This document shows, piece by piece, positions 23,228 through 31,750 of a DNA stretch of 36,341 bases. The DNA is from an uncultured Oscillospiraceae bacterium (GTDB lineage Bacteria; Bacillota; Clostridia; Oscillospirales; Oscillospiraceae), in assembly GCA_910588455.1 (NCBI GenBank), contig CAJUPG010000010.1:1-36341 (forward strand), in the 5' to 3' direction. How positions within the stretch are numbered: the stretch's first letter is position 1; every line of letters begins with the position of its first letter. The translations under genes were made by a program, and so were the position numbers. The notes below the pieces were generated by a model. It ran no database searches. It was not told where the DNA came from and was given only the letters and a program-made list of their open reading frames with translations.

Positions 23228-24406
23228 ATGAGGGACAAGCGGCGGCGGCAGCTGGTTCGGGCCCTGCGCCGGGGCGTGGGTCTGGGCTTGGGACTGGTGG
23301 CGGTATGGGGGCTGACGGCTACGGTGGACTTCACCGGGGCGGCCGGCTCTCTGGAGACGCTGGCCCAGACCCCGGGGGTGCTGGTGGATTTGCTGGCCCA
23401 GGAGGTGGGGGTTCTCCCGGAGCATGAGGCCCTGGCGGGGGTGGACCGGCTGGGGCGGCTGTTTTTGGCCCAGTCCGCTTTTCTGGACGGCCAGGAGGAC
23501 CGGGTGCTGGCCTGGGAGCAGGCCCATGCGCCCCAGGAGCCCGGGCCCCAGGAGCCCCAGTCGGTGCCGGAGGACGAGGACAGCAGCCAGCAGCCGGAGC
23601 TGGCTCCCCCGGCGGACAACAGCCCCATCCGCAGTATGACCGGCCAGGGGAAAACCGGCAGCAGCTATTTCCAGCAGGACGGGGTATACCTCTACAACCG
23701 CAGCAGCCTGGAGCTGGAGGAGGATATTTTTACCAAAGACTCTGTAGACTGGACGGTGGGAGAGGGCCCCCAGATTCTGATTTTACATACCCACGGCAGC
23801 GAGGCCTACGCCCAGTCCGACGGGGACGCTTATGCGGAGAGCGACCCCTACCGGTCCACCGACGAGACCCACAATATGGTCCGGGTGGGGGAGGAGATGG
23901 CTCAGGTGTTCCGTTCCCACGGCTTTGAGGTCATCCACGACACGACGCTGTGCGACTACCCCGCCTATAACGGGGCCTATGACCGCTCCCGGCAGTTGGC
24001 CCAGGGGTGGCTGAAGCAGTACCCCTCCATTAAACTGGTGCTGGACGTACACCGGGACGCGCTGGTGGACGGCGACGGGAACATCTACAAGCTGGTATCC
24101 AAGCAGGAGGGAGGGGACACGGCCCAGGTGATGCTGGTGGTGGGCACCAGTGGCGGCGGGGCGGAGCACCCGAACTGGCAGGACAATCTGGCTCTGGCCC
24201 TCCGGCTCCAGGGCCGTCTGGTGGAGGACTGGGGAGATCTGGCCCGGCCGGTCGTCCTGCGCAACAGCCGCTACAACCAGGATTTGCTCCCCGGCTCGCT
24301 GCTGGTGGAGGTGGGAGGCCACGGCAACACCTTGACGGAGGCGATCCGGGGAGGACGTCTGTTCGCCGAGAGCGTGAGCCAGGTTCTGCTGGAGCGGAAG
24401 GAATGA
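23228..24406 (+). CDS. spoIIP: Stage II sporulation protein P
   Basis: 392 residues. SpoIIP is the cell-wall amidase/endopeptidase of the SpoIIDMP complex that thins septal peptidoglycan during engulfment. It has an N-terminal membrane anchor (about 14-34), a Pro/Gln/Glu linker (about 98-130) and the C-terminal catalytic domain. Domain motifs are ILHTHGSEAY (about 185), YRSTDETHNMVRVG, VIHDTTLCDYPAYNGAYDRS, LDVHRDA (about 274), VVGTSGGGAEHPNW and RYNQDLLPGSLLVEVGGHGNT. The ATG at 23228 follows AAGGAG. It is direct evidence for an endospore former. No gpr gene precedes it, unlike in Bacillus. No clear sigma-A promoter is visible, in keeping with a sporulation sigma factor. Confidence 0.95.
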   Translation: MRDKRRRQLVRALRRGVGLGLGLVAVWGLTATVDFTGAAGSLETLAQTPGVLVDLLAQEVGVLPEHEALAGVDRLGRLFLAQSAFLDGQEDRVLAWEQAHAPQEPGPQEPQSVPEDEDSSQQPELAPPADNSPIRSMTGQGKTGSSYFQQDGVYLYNRSSLELEEDIFTKDSVDWTVGEGPQILILHTHGSEAYAQSDGDAYAESDPYRSTDETHNMVRVGEEMAQVFRSHGFEVIHDTTLCDYPAYNGAYDRSRQLAQGWLKQYPSIKLVLDVHRDALVDGDGNIYKLVSKQEGGDTAQVMLVVGTSGGGAEHPNWQDNLALALRLQGRLVEDWGDLARPVVLRNSRYNQDLLPGSLLVEVGGHGNTLTEAIRGGRLFAESVSQVLLERKE

Positions 24407-24445
24407 AAATTGGGACAGCATTTGGGCTGTCCCAATTTTCTTCAC
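24406..24445 (+). terminator. Intrinsic terminator of spoIIP
   Basis: A 14-bp perfect stem (AAAATTGGGACAGC with GCTGTCCCAATTTT) has the loop ATTTGG. Its first base is the last base of the spoIIP stop codon. A T-rich tail follows. Confidence 0.88.
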
Positions 24446-24462
24446 TTTTGTTTCACTTTCGA

Positions 24463-24491
24463 TTGCGCTTTCCTCTATAATATTGTATAAT
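24463..24491 (+). promoter_or_regulatory. Promoter of the ymdB-sel1 operon
   Basis: TTGCGC (24463-24468) and TATAAT (24486-24491) are 17 bp apart. Another TATAAT at 24476-24481 lacks a good -35. The leader is about 33 nt. Confidence 0.65.
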
Positions 24492-24530
24492 ACTTAGCTG
24501 AAATCCAGGAATAACAGGAGGGCGTCGGGT

Positions 24531-25316
24531 ATGCTTTTGAATATATTGGCGGTAGGCGACGTGGTCGGCGAAGGGGGCCAGGACATTCTGCGGCGCCGGC
24601 TGTGGGAGCTGCGGCAGCAGGAGGAAATCCACTTCGCCGTGGTAAACGGGGAAAACGCCTCCGGGGTGGGCATTACGCCCAAACAGGCCCTGGGGATTCT
24701 GGACGCCGGAGCGGACGTGATTACCCTGGGCAACCATACCTGGAACCGCCTGCAAATCACCAACCTCATGGACAAGGAGCGCCGGGTGCTGCGGCCGGCC
24801 AACTACCCCGGGCGGGTCCCCGGCCGGGGCTGGGGGGTGTTTCAGGGGCCGGAGGGGATCCGCGTCGGAGTGCTCAACCTGCTGGGCCGGGTGAACCTGA
24901 ACGCCAATCTGGACAGCCCCTTCCAGACGGCGGACCGGATTTTGAACCAGATGCGGGACTGCCAGGTGGTGCTGGCGGACTTCCACGCGGAGGCCACCAG
25001 TGAGAAGGGCGCCATGGCCTGGCACCTGGACGGACGGGTCCACGCCCTGTGGGGGACACATACCCATGTGCCCACCGCCGACCTTCAGATTATGCCCAAG
25101 GGCTCCGGCTTTGTCAGCGACCTGGGTATGACCGGCCCCATCCGTTCGGTGCTGGGCATCAAGCCGGAGCTGTCCCTGAACCTGTTTTTGGGGGGGCTGC
25201 CCCGCCGGTACGAGGAGGGGGAGGGCCCCTGCAAGCTGAACGCCTGCCGCTTTACCATTGATACAGAGAAAAAACGCTGTGTGTCCGTCCGCCGGACGGA
25301 CTTGAGCGAGGGATAA
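24531..25316 (+). CDS. ymdB: YmdB-family metallophosphoesterase
   Basis: 261 residues, standard length. YmdB hydrolyses 2',3'-cyclic nucleotides and affects biofilm and sporulation choices in Bacillus. Motifs are ILAVGDVVGEGG at the N-terminus, VVNGENASGVGIT, VITLGNHTW, VVLADFHAEATSEKGAMAWHLDG and ALWGTHTHVPTAD, close to consensus including all metal ligands. The start ATG follows AGGAGG. In Bacillus ymdB lies beside rny; here rny is about 8 kb away on the other strand. It leads a five-gene operon, 11 nt ahead of the yhaO-like gene. Confidence 0.93.
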   Translation: MLLNILAVGDVVGEGGQDILRRRLWELRQQEEIHFAVVNGENASGVGITPKQALGILDAGADVITLGNHTWNRLQITNLMDKERRVLRPANYPGRVPGRGWGVFQGPEGIRVGVLNLLGRVNLNANLDSPFQTADRILNQMRDCQVVLADFHAEATSEKGAMAWHLDGRVHALWGTHTHVPTADLQIMPKGSGFVSDLGMTGPIRSVLGIKPELSLNLFLGGLPRRYEEGEGPCKLNACRFTIDTEKKRCVSVRRTDLSEG

Positions 25317-25327
25317 AGGAGAAGCGT

Positions 25328-26416
25328 ATGCTCAAGCTGATTCACGCCGCAGACTTTCATCTGGACAGCCCCTTTTCCGGTCTGGCTCCGGACCAGGCCA
25401 TCCTGCGCCGCCGGGAGCAGCGGGAGCTGCTGGTGCGCCTGGCGGATCTGGCCCAGGTCCGCCAGGCGGATTTGGTGCTGCTGGCCGGGGACCTGTTCGA
25501 CGGGGAGCGGATTTTTCAGGAGACCGCCCAGGTTCTGGCCCAGCAGCTGGGGGCCGTTCCCTGCCCGGTGTTCATCGCCCCCGGCAACCACGACTTTTAC
25601 AGCGGACGCTCCCCCTACGCCACCCTGTCCTGGCCGGAGAACGTCCACATCTTTACCGCCGAAACCATCGAAGCGGTCCCCCTGCCCCAGCTGGACTGCA
25701 CCGTGTATGGCGCGGCCTTCACCGCTCCCCGGCAGGAGCGCTCCCCCCTGTCCGGGTTCCAGACTCAGGAGAAGGGCCTGCGCCTGATGGTTCTCCACGG
25801 CCAGGCGGGAGCCTGGGGGGAGTACGCCCCCATCCCCACCGGGGCCATCCGGGACAGCGGGCTGGACTATCTGGCCCTGGGCCACGTCCACCAGACGGAC
25901 GGCCCCCACTGGGAGGGAGAGGTCCCCTGGGCCTACCCCGGCTGTCCGGAGGGACGGGGCTTTGACGAGACGGGGGACAAGGGCGTGCTCTATGTGGAGG
26001 TGGACAGGGGCGTGTGCCGGGCGGAGCTGGTTCCCCTGGCCCAGCGCCGCTATCAGATTCTTGACGTGAACCTGACCGGGGCGGAACACATTTTGCAGGC
26101 CATTGAACGCCAGCTGCCCGAACACACCCAGCGGGACGTGTACCGCCTGCGGCTTACCGGAGAGCGGGGGATGGAGCAGCTGGACCTGGAGGGGCTGCGG
26201 CAGGCGCTGGCCCCCCGGTTTTACGGCCTTCAGCTCCGGGACCACACCCGGCTGGCCCGGGACCTGTGGGCCCGGCTGGAGGAGGACAGCCTGACGGGGC
26301 TGTTTTTGCAGGAGATGGAGCTGCGCCGGCGGCAGGAGCCGGACAACGAGATTCTGGAGCTGGCGGTCCGGTTCGGACTGGCGGCCCTGGAAGGGGGGGA
26401 GGACGTGGTCCCATGA
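25328..26416 (+). CDS. YhaO/SbcD-like DNA repair exonuclease
   Basis: 362 residues. The Mre11/SbcD-type metallophosphoesterase core shows LIHAADFHLDSPF (Asp9, His11), LLAGDLFDG, IAPGNHDF, LMVLHGQ and LALGHVHQ, which together form the two-metal nuclease site. The C-terminal part (about 235-362) is the capping and ATPase-contact region and is variable. The gene overlaps the next one by 4 bp (ATGA), the usual sbcD-sbcC style coupling, so the two very likely form a nuclease-ATPase complex acting on DNA ends. Confidence 0.88.
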   Translation: MLKLIHAADFHLDSPFSGLAPDQAILRRREQRELLVRLADLAQVRQADLVLLAGDLFDGERIFQETAQVLAQQLGAVPCPVFIAPGNHDFYSGRSPYATLSWPENVHIFTAETIEAVPLPQLDCTVYGAAFTAPRQERSPLSGFQTQEKGLRLMVLHGQAGAWGEYAPIPTGAIRDSGLDYLALGHVHQTDGPHWEGEVPWAYPGCPEGRGFDETGDKGVLYVEVDRGVCRAELVPLAQRRYQILDVNLTGAEHILQAIERQLPEHTQRDVYRLRLTGERGMEQLDLEGLRQALAPRFYGLQLRDHTRLARDLWARLEEDSLTGLFLQEMELRRRQEPDNEILELAVRFGLAALEGGEDVVP

Positions 26417-28632
26417 AGATCAAACGTATGACGGCCACCTTTGGCTGCTTGAACGCTTCGGTTCTGGAGCTGGGCCCCGGCCTCAACCTGCTGGAGGCCC
26501 CCAACGAGAGCGGCAAGTCCACCTGGGCCGCCTTTCTGCGGCTGATGCTCTACGGACTGCCCCGGGACCGGGACAAGAAAAACTATCTGTCGGACAAGAC
26601 CCGCTATCAGCCCTGGTCCGGCGCCCCTATGGAGGGGGAGCTGGTGGTGGAGAGCCAGGGCCGGGAGATTATTCTGCGGCGGTTTTTTATCAAAAACACC
26701 CCCTTCGGCGGCTTTTCCGCCCAGTATGCCGGCTCCGGAGAGGCGGTCCCCGGTATGACCGGGACCAACTGCGGCGAAATGCTGCTGGGGGTGGGGCGGG
26801 AGGTCTTTGAGCGCTCCGCCTTTCTGGGCCAGGGGGGCGCGGTCACCCCCGCCCCGGAGCTGGAGCGGCGCATTGCCTCTCTGGTGTCCTCCGGCCAGGA
26901 GGACGTGTCCTACTCCCAGACGGCGGAGCGGCTGAAGGAGTGGAGCAACCGCCGGCAGGTAAACCGCAGCGTGGGCCTCATTCCCAAGCTGGAGGAGGAG
27001 CTGCGGGAGACGAACCGGGTGCTGGAGCGGCTGGAGGAGCTCACCGCCGGGATTGCCGCCGGGGAGGAGGCCCGGACCCGGCTGGAGGAGGAGCTGCGGG
27101 AGCTGGAGGGCCAGAAGCAGATCCATCAGCGCTTGCAGCGCCGGGCCCTGAATCAGCGCTTCGGCCAGGCCCAGCTGGAATTTGAAGAGGCCCAGGCCGC
27201 CTGGGACCGGCTGGAGAAGGAGCGCCTGCGGCTGGGGACCATCCCCCCGCGGGAGACGTTAAAGCAGGCCCAGGGGGAACTGCAATACTTAAAGGCGCTG
27301 GATGAGGAGATCCGCCGGGGAGAGCAGGCGGCCGCCCAGGCAGGGCTGGTCCAGTCCCGGGCGGAGGCCGCCGCCCAGGACCCCTATTTTGGCGGTTTGA
27401 GCGGCGAACAGGCCGTGCTGAAGGCCCGGCAGGAGGCGCAGCAGTACGACGCCCTGGCCGCCCGGCGCAAAAAACAGAAGAATTGGTCCATACTATCCCT
27501 GCTGCTGGGGCTGCTCTGCGGAGGACTGGCTTATTTTTCCCTTTATACGCTTGTAGGGAGCGGGGTGTTTGCCCTGTGCGCCCTGCTCTTCTGGAACAGC
27601 AGCCGGAAGGCGTCCAGGGAACAGAAGGCTTTGCTGGAGTCCTACCGCACGGATACCCCGGAGGGGATTCTCCCGCTGGCGGAGGACTATAAGACCCGCT
27701 GGGAGGATTGGCAGGAGAAAACCCGCCAGGCGGATACCATACAGAGCGCCCTGGACGATCAGCGGGACCGGCGGACCCGGGGCCGGACGGAGCTTTTGGA
27801 CTTTGTCCACAGCTTTGCCCCGGAGGCCAGCGACCTGTTCGGCTGCTCCGCCGCCCTTTCCCGGGCGCTGGGGCTGGAAGACCGGCTGCGGGAGGCCCGG
27901 GACAAGCTGTCCCTCACCCGCCGCCGCCGGGACGATCTGGAGGCCCAGGGGGCCACAGCCTACGATACCTTAGAGGCGCTCTGCCCGCCGGAGAAGAGTC
28001 TGGAGGAGATTGAGCTGCTTCTGCTCCAGACCGCCCGGGAGCTGGAGGAGGCCAGGCAGGCCCTGAGCACCGCCCGGGGAGAGCAGAAGGCCGTGGGGGA
28101 CCCCGCCGCTCTGTGCGCCCGGCGGGAGGAGCTGGCCAATGAGCTGGACCGCCGGAAGCAGGAGCAGCGGGCCCTGGCCCTGGCCCTGGAGGCCCTGGAG
28201 GCGGCCAACCGGGGGATGCGGGAGCGGTTCTCCCCGGCGCTCAACCGCCGTACAGGGGAGCTTCTGCGGCGGCTGACCTGCGGGCGGTATGAGCAGGTGA
28301 CCCTCAGCCGGGAGCTGGAGGCCAGTGCCCTGCCCGCCGGCGGCGTAGTCCCCCGGCGGGCGCTGGCCCTGTCCGGCGGGACGGAGGACCAGATTTATTT
28401 CGCCCTGCGGCTGGCGGTGTGCCAGCTGTGCCTCCCGGAGGACGACCCGGCCCCGCTGGTGCTGGACGACGCGCTGCTGGCCTTTGACGGAGCCCGGCTG
28501 GAGCAGGCGCTGAACCTGCTTCTGGAGCTGGCGGGGAGCCAACAGATTCTGCTGCTTACCTGCCAGGACCGGGAGGGGCGGATTTTGGACGGGAAGGAGA
28601 ATGTAACCCGATGCGATTGGACAAATGGTTAA
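26413..28632 (+). CDS. YhaN/SbcC-like ATPase with coiled coils and membrane segment
   Basis: 739 residues from the ATG at 26413, inside the ATGA overlap. It is a split ABC-type ATPase: Walker A PNESGKST at residues 30-37, and Walker B LVLDDALLAFDG near 682, after a signature-like LSGGTEDQIYFALRLAV (about 655). Long coiled coils lie between (about 165-350 and 400-640). A hydrophobic pair of helices sits at about 359-396 (ILSLLLGLLCGGLAYFSLYT and on), where Rad50/SbcC would have a CxxC zinc hook; none is present. This is the layout of the YhaN group. It should drive the YhaO-like nuclease, possibly at the membrane. It overlaps the S4 gene by 22 nt. Confidence 0.87.
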   Translation: MKIKRMTATFGCLNASVLELGPGLNLLEAPNESGKSTWAAFLRLMLYGLPRDRDKKNYLSDKTRYQPWSGAPMEGELVVESQGREIILRRFFIKNTPFGGFSAQYAGSGEAVPGMTGTNCGEMLLGVGREVFERSAFLGQGGAVTPAPELERRIASLVSSGQEDVSYSQTAERLKEWSNRRQVNRSVGLIPKLEEELRETNRVLERLEELTAGIAAGEEARTRLEEELRELEGQKQIHQRLQRRALNQRFGQAQLEFEEAQAAWDRLEKERLRLGTIPPRETLKQAQGELQYLKALDEEIRRGEQAAAQAGLVQSRAEAAAQDPYFGGLSGEQAVLKARQEAQQYDALAARRKKQKNWSILSLLLGLLCGGLAYFSLYTLVGSGVFALCALLFWNSSRKASREQKALLESYRTDTPEGILPLAEDYKTRWEDWQEKTRQADTIQSALDDQRDRRTRGRTELLDFVHSFAPEASDLFGCSAALSRALGLEDRLREARDKLSLTRRRRDDLEAQGATAYDTLEALCPPEKSLEEIELLLLQTARELEEARQALSTARGEQKAVGDPAALCARREELANELDRRKQEQRALALALEALEAANRGMRERFSPALNRRTGELLRRLTCGRYEQVTLSRELEASALPAGGVVPRRALALSGGTEDQIYFALRLAVCQLCLPEDDPAPLVLDDALLAFDGARLEQALNLLLELAGSQQILLLTCQDREGRILDGKENVTRCDWTNG

Positions 28633-28859
28633 AAGTATCCCGGCTGATTAAGCGCCGGACGGTGGCCAATGAGGCCTGCGACAACGGCCGGGTGTCTGTG
28701 AACGGCCGGATTGTCAAGGCCGGATATGAGGTGAAGGCCGGGGACGTGCTGGAGCTGAAATTCGGCGAGAGAACGGTAAGGATTGAGGTATTGGAGGTGG
28801 CGGACAACGTGGGCAAGGCCGGCGCCGCCGCCCTGTACCGGGAGCTTGACCGCGAGTAA
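28611..28859 (+). CDS. S4-domain RNA-binding protein, RqcP/Hsp15-like
   Basis: 82 residues, nearly all one S4 domain: MRLDKWLKVSRLIKRRTVANEACDNGRVSVNGRIVKAGYEV, then KAGDVLELKFGERTVRIEVLEV. This length and sequence fit RqcP (YabO), which binds the 50S-tRNA complex and helps RqcH add alanine tails during ribosome-associated quality control. Usual genomic neighbours (hup, mazG) are absent here. Its start lies inside the yhaN-like gene, so translation is coupled. Confidence 0.88.
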   Translation: MRLDKWLKVSRLIKRRTVANEACDNGRVSVNGRIVKAGYEVKAGDVLELKFGERTVRIEVLEVADNVGKAGAAALYRELDRE

Positions 28860-28879
28860 GAGAAAGGTTGTGAGGCGGT

Positions 28880-31663
28880 ATGATTTTTCACTGTACCGAC
28901 CCGGAGTGCCAGTGGGTGGAGGAGGGAGAGTCCCCCTCCTTTGAGTGCGCCCTGTGCGGGGCGGGACTGGAGCCCATCGACCCCGCGTCCATGAGCGGGG
29001 ACAACTGGTGCGCGCTGGGCATCTACTGGCTGGAGTGCCCGCAGCCCGATGAGAGCCGGGCGCTGGCCGCCTTCCGGAAGGCGGCGGAGCTGGGCAGCGG
29101 CTGGGGGGTGTCCAACCTGGGCTGGTGTATGGAGCGGGGCGTGGGCACCGAAGCCGACCCCCGGCAGGCCGTGTGGCTGTATGCCCAGGCGGTGGAACTG
29201 GGCTACGCTGCGGCCCTTTGCAGCTTGGGGGTGTGCTATGAGCAGGGGGTGGGGGTGCCGCCCAACCCCCAGCGGGCGGTGGAGCTGTACCAGGAGGGGG
29301 CCGAGCAGGGCCTGGTCCGGGCACAGCGGCTGCTGGCCCGGTGCTACGGCGAGGGCATCGGCCTGGAGCGGGACGAGCAAAAGGCCCTGGGCTGGCTGCG
29401 CACCGCCGCCATGCAGGGCCATCTCCCCAGTCAGGTGGAGCTGGGACGGCGGTACGAATTTGGGGAGTGGACACAGCCGGACCCCCAGCTGGCCCTGCGG
29501 TGGTATCGGGGGGCCGCCCAGGAGGGGGACCCGGACGGCCAGTGCTGTCTGGGCTGGCTGCTGGAGCACGGCAAGTTTGTGGACCGGGACCCGGAAGCGG
29601 CGGCAGCGTGGTACACCGCCGCCGCCGAGCAGGGCTATCCCCGGGGACAGTATCAGCTGGCCCACTGCCTTCAGTACGGCATCGGCCTGGAGGCCGACCC
29701 GGAGGAGGCCTTCGCCCTGTATCAAGAGGCCCTGGACCGCGGCTACGGTCCCGCCGGCTGTGAGGCGGGCCAGATGGCCATGCGGGGGGACGCCGGTCCC
29801 CGGGACCCGGGGCGGGCCATGGAGCTGTGGACCCGTGGGGCGGAGCTGGGGGATGTGATCTCCTGCTTCAACCTGGGGCTGTGCTACGAGCGGGGCGACC
29901 TGGGCCGGGATATGGAAAAATCCGTCTACTATTACGAAAAAGCGGTAGAGGGCGGCGATTTGGACGCCATGTTCAACCTGGGCCGGTACTTCCAGGGGGA
30001 GGGAGACGACCTGCCCCGGGCCCTGGAGCTGTTCCGCCAAGGCAGCGAGGCGGGCAGCGGCGACTGTACCTGCGCCCTGGGCCTGTGCTGCGAGGAGGGG
30101 GACGGCGTAGAGCAGAGCTGGGAGGAGGCCGTCCGGCTCTACGAGAAGGCCGCCGGCCAGGGCAGTCCCTGGGCCATGGGCAACCTGGCCTGGTGCTACG
30201 ACAACGGCCAGGGGGTGGAGAAAAGCCCCGAGCAGGCCGCCGCCTGGTACAAAAAGGGGGCGGAGCTGGGGGCGCCCCGGTGCCTGTGCTCTCTGGGCTG
30301 GTGCTACGAGACGGGCAGCGGCGTGGAGCAGAGCTGGGAGGAGGCTGCCCGGTGTTATGAGGAGGCCGCCCGGCGGGGCTACCCCCGGGCCATGGGAAAT
30401 ATCGGCTGGTGCTACGAGTTTGGCCGCGGGGTGGAAAAGGACATCCAGACAGCCGCCCAGTGGTACAAGCGGGGAGCCGAGGCGGGCAGCGCCCGGTGTA
30501 TGGTGGACTACGGCCTGTGCTGCGAGCTGGGAGACGGGGTAGAGCAGGATCTGGAGCAGGCGGCCCGCTGGTACGAGCGCAGCGCCCAGGCGGGCAATCC
30601 CCGGGGGATGTGCAACCTGGCCTGGTGCTGCGAGACCGGCCGGGGCCGGGAGCGGGACTATGCCCTGGCGGCCCAGTGGTACCGCCGCAGCGCCCAGGCG
30701 GGCAATGGCCGGGCGATGTGCAACCTGGGCTTTTTATATGAGAAGGGCCAGGGGGTCCGGCAGAGCTGGCGCAATGCCGCCAACTGGTACCGCAAGGGGG
30801 CCGAGGCTGGCAACTCCAACGCCATGTGCAACCTGGGCTGGTGCTATGAGCATGGCCGGGGGCTGGAGCAGGATGGAGCCCAGGCTTTTTACTGGTATCA
30901 GCAGGGGGCCCGGGCCAACAATCCCCGGTCCATGTGCAATCTGGGCTGGTGCTACGAGAAGGCCATCGGCGTGGAGCGGGACTGGGCGCAGGCCCTGGCC
31001 TGGTACGAGAAGGCCGCCGATGCGGGGGACACCAGCGCCATGTGCAATGCGGGCTGGTGTCTGGAGCACGGCTGGGGGGCGGAGAAGGACCCGGAGCGGG
31101 CCTTTGCCCTCTACCGCTGCGCCGCGGAGAAGGAGGACCCCCGGGGCCTGACCATGACGGGCCGGTGCTGCCAGACCGGGGCCGGGGTGGAGCAGGATGG
31201 CCGGCGGGCCGTGGACTGGTTCCGGCGGGGAGCCGGCCAGGAGGACGCGGGCAGTATGTTCTGCCTGGGCCGGGCCTACCAGCTGGGCCAGGGGGTGGAG
31301 CAGGACCCGGACCGGGCGCTGGAGTGGTATCAGAAGAGCGCCGCCGAGGGCAGCTTCAACGCCCAGTATATGCTGGGCCGTCTGCTGGAGGAGAAGGCCC
31401 CGGAGAAGGCGGCCTATTGGTATAAGCTGTATGAGAAGAGCGGCGAGGACGAGGTCACGCCGATGTGCTGGATCGGTCTGGGCCGGTGTCTGGCGCTGGG
31501 ACTGGACGGGACGCGGGACCTGGAGCAGGCCCGGGCGGTGTGTCAAAAGGCCCAGGAGTTTTCCCCGTGGTCCTACGACGAGGAGGACATGAGCCGGGAG
31601 GAGATCCAGCAGGAGCTGGAGGCATTGAAGGGCCTGATCGCGGCAAATTCCGAACTCGACTGA
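28880..31663 (+). CDS. Giant Sel1-repeat protein with N-terminal zinc ribbon
   Basis: 927 residues. It begins with a zinc-ribbon-like knuckle (Cys5, Cys10, Cys23, Cys26: CTDPEC...CALC), with no signal peptide or membrane helix, so it is probably cytoplasmic. From about residue 42 to 900 there are roughly 22 regular 36-residue Sel1-like repeats (consensus PxAMCNLGWCYExGxGVExD, then A..WYxxAAExG), plus degenerate ones at the ends. Such solenoids scaffold protein complexes. Most repeats carry two cysteines at fixed places (CNLGWCYE), which is unusual. It follows the S4 gene by 20 nt and ends the operon. No enzymatic domain is seen; its partners are unknown. Confidence 0.87.
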   Translation: MIFHCTDPECQWVEEGESPSFECALCGAGLEPIDPASMSGDNWCALGIYWLECPQPDESRALAAFRKAAELGSGWGVSNLGWCMERGVGTEADPRQAVWLYAQAVELGYAAALCSLGVCYEQGVGVPPNPQRAVELYQEGAEQGLVRAQRLLARCYGEGIGLERDEQKALGWLRTAAMQGHLPSQVELGRRYEFGEWTQPDPQLALRWYRGAAQEGDPDGQCCLGWLLEHGKFVDRDPEAAAAWYTAAAEQGYPRGQYQLAHCLQYGIGLEADPEEAFALYQEALDRGYGPAGCEAGQMAMRGDAGPRDPGRAMELWTRGAELGDVISCFNLGLCYERGDLGRDMEKSVYYYEKAVEGGDLDAMFNLGRYFQGEGDDLPRALELFRQGSEAGSGDCTCALGLCCEEGDGVEQSWEEAVRLYEKAAGQGSPWAMGNLAWCYDNGQGVEKSPEQAAAWYKKGAELGAPRCLCSLGWCYETGSGVEQSWEEAARCYEEAARRGYPRAMGNIGWCYEFGRGVEKDIQTAAQWYKRGAEAGSARCMVDYGLCCELGDGVEQDLEQAARWYERSAQAGNPRGMCNLAWCCETGRGRERDYALAAQWYRRSAQAGNGRAMCNLGFLYEKGQGVRQSWRNAANWYRKGAEAGNSNAMCNLGWCYEHGRGLEQDGAQAFYWYQQGARANNPRSMCNLGWCYEKAIGVERDWAQALAWYEKAADAGDTSAMCNAGWCLEHGWGAEKDPERAFALYRCAAEKEDPRGLTMTGRCCQTGAGVEQDGRRAVDWFRRGAGQEDAGSMFCLGRAYQLGQGVEQDPDRALEWYQKSAAEGSFNAQYMLGRLLEEKAPEKAAYWYKLYEKSGEDEVTPMCWIGLGRCLALGLDGTRDLEQARAVCQKAQEFSPWSYDEEDMSREEIQQELEALKGLIAANSELD
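28980..31400 (+). repeat. 108-bp tandem coding repeats (Sel1)
   Basis: The DNA repeats every 108 bp, matching 36 codons. Units around 30080-31080 are the most alike and share the core TGCAACCTGGGCTGGTGCTA. High local identity suggests recent unit duplication and a possibly variable repeat number. Confidence 0.85.
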
Positions 31664-31672
31664 CAGTCGAGT
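31654..31672. promoter_or_regulatory. 19-bp perfect palindrome upstream of the XRE gene
   Basis: ACTCGACTG and CAGTCGAGT are perfect inverted arms around a single A. It covers the stop codon of the Sel1 gene and ends 20 bp before the -35 of the next promoter. The symmetry is more like a protein operator than an RNA hairpin, since no T-run follows. Confidence 0.55.
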
Positions 31673-31692
31673 GGGGAAAATGCGCTGATTTC

Positions 31693-31721
31693 TTGACATT
31701 TTGCCGTCCAGGGGCTAGAGT
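31693..31721 (+). promoter_or_regulatory. Promoter of the XRE-type regulator gene
   Basis: TTGACA (31693-31698) and TAGAGT (31716-31721) are 17 bp apart. The -35 is consensus and the -10 moderate, consistent with a regulated or modest promoter. Confidence 0.7.
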
Positions 31722-31750
31722 GGAGCCATCACGACACACGGAGGTGCCCC

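Noticed and set aside
28611..28632. Overlap of the YhaN-like and S4 genes as a frameshift or fusion
   Set aside because: Both proteins are complete at the junction: the ATPase ends after its Walker B region and the S4 domain begins with the usual MRLDKWL.
28980..31400. CRISPR-like or intergenic repeat array
   Set aside because: The 108-bp periodicity is coding (36 codons), with no spacers and variable units.
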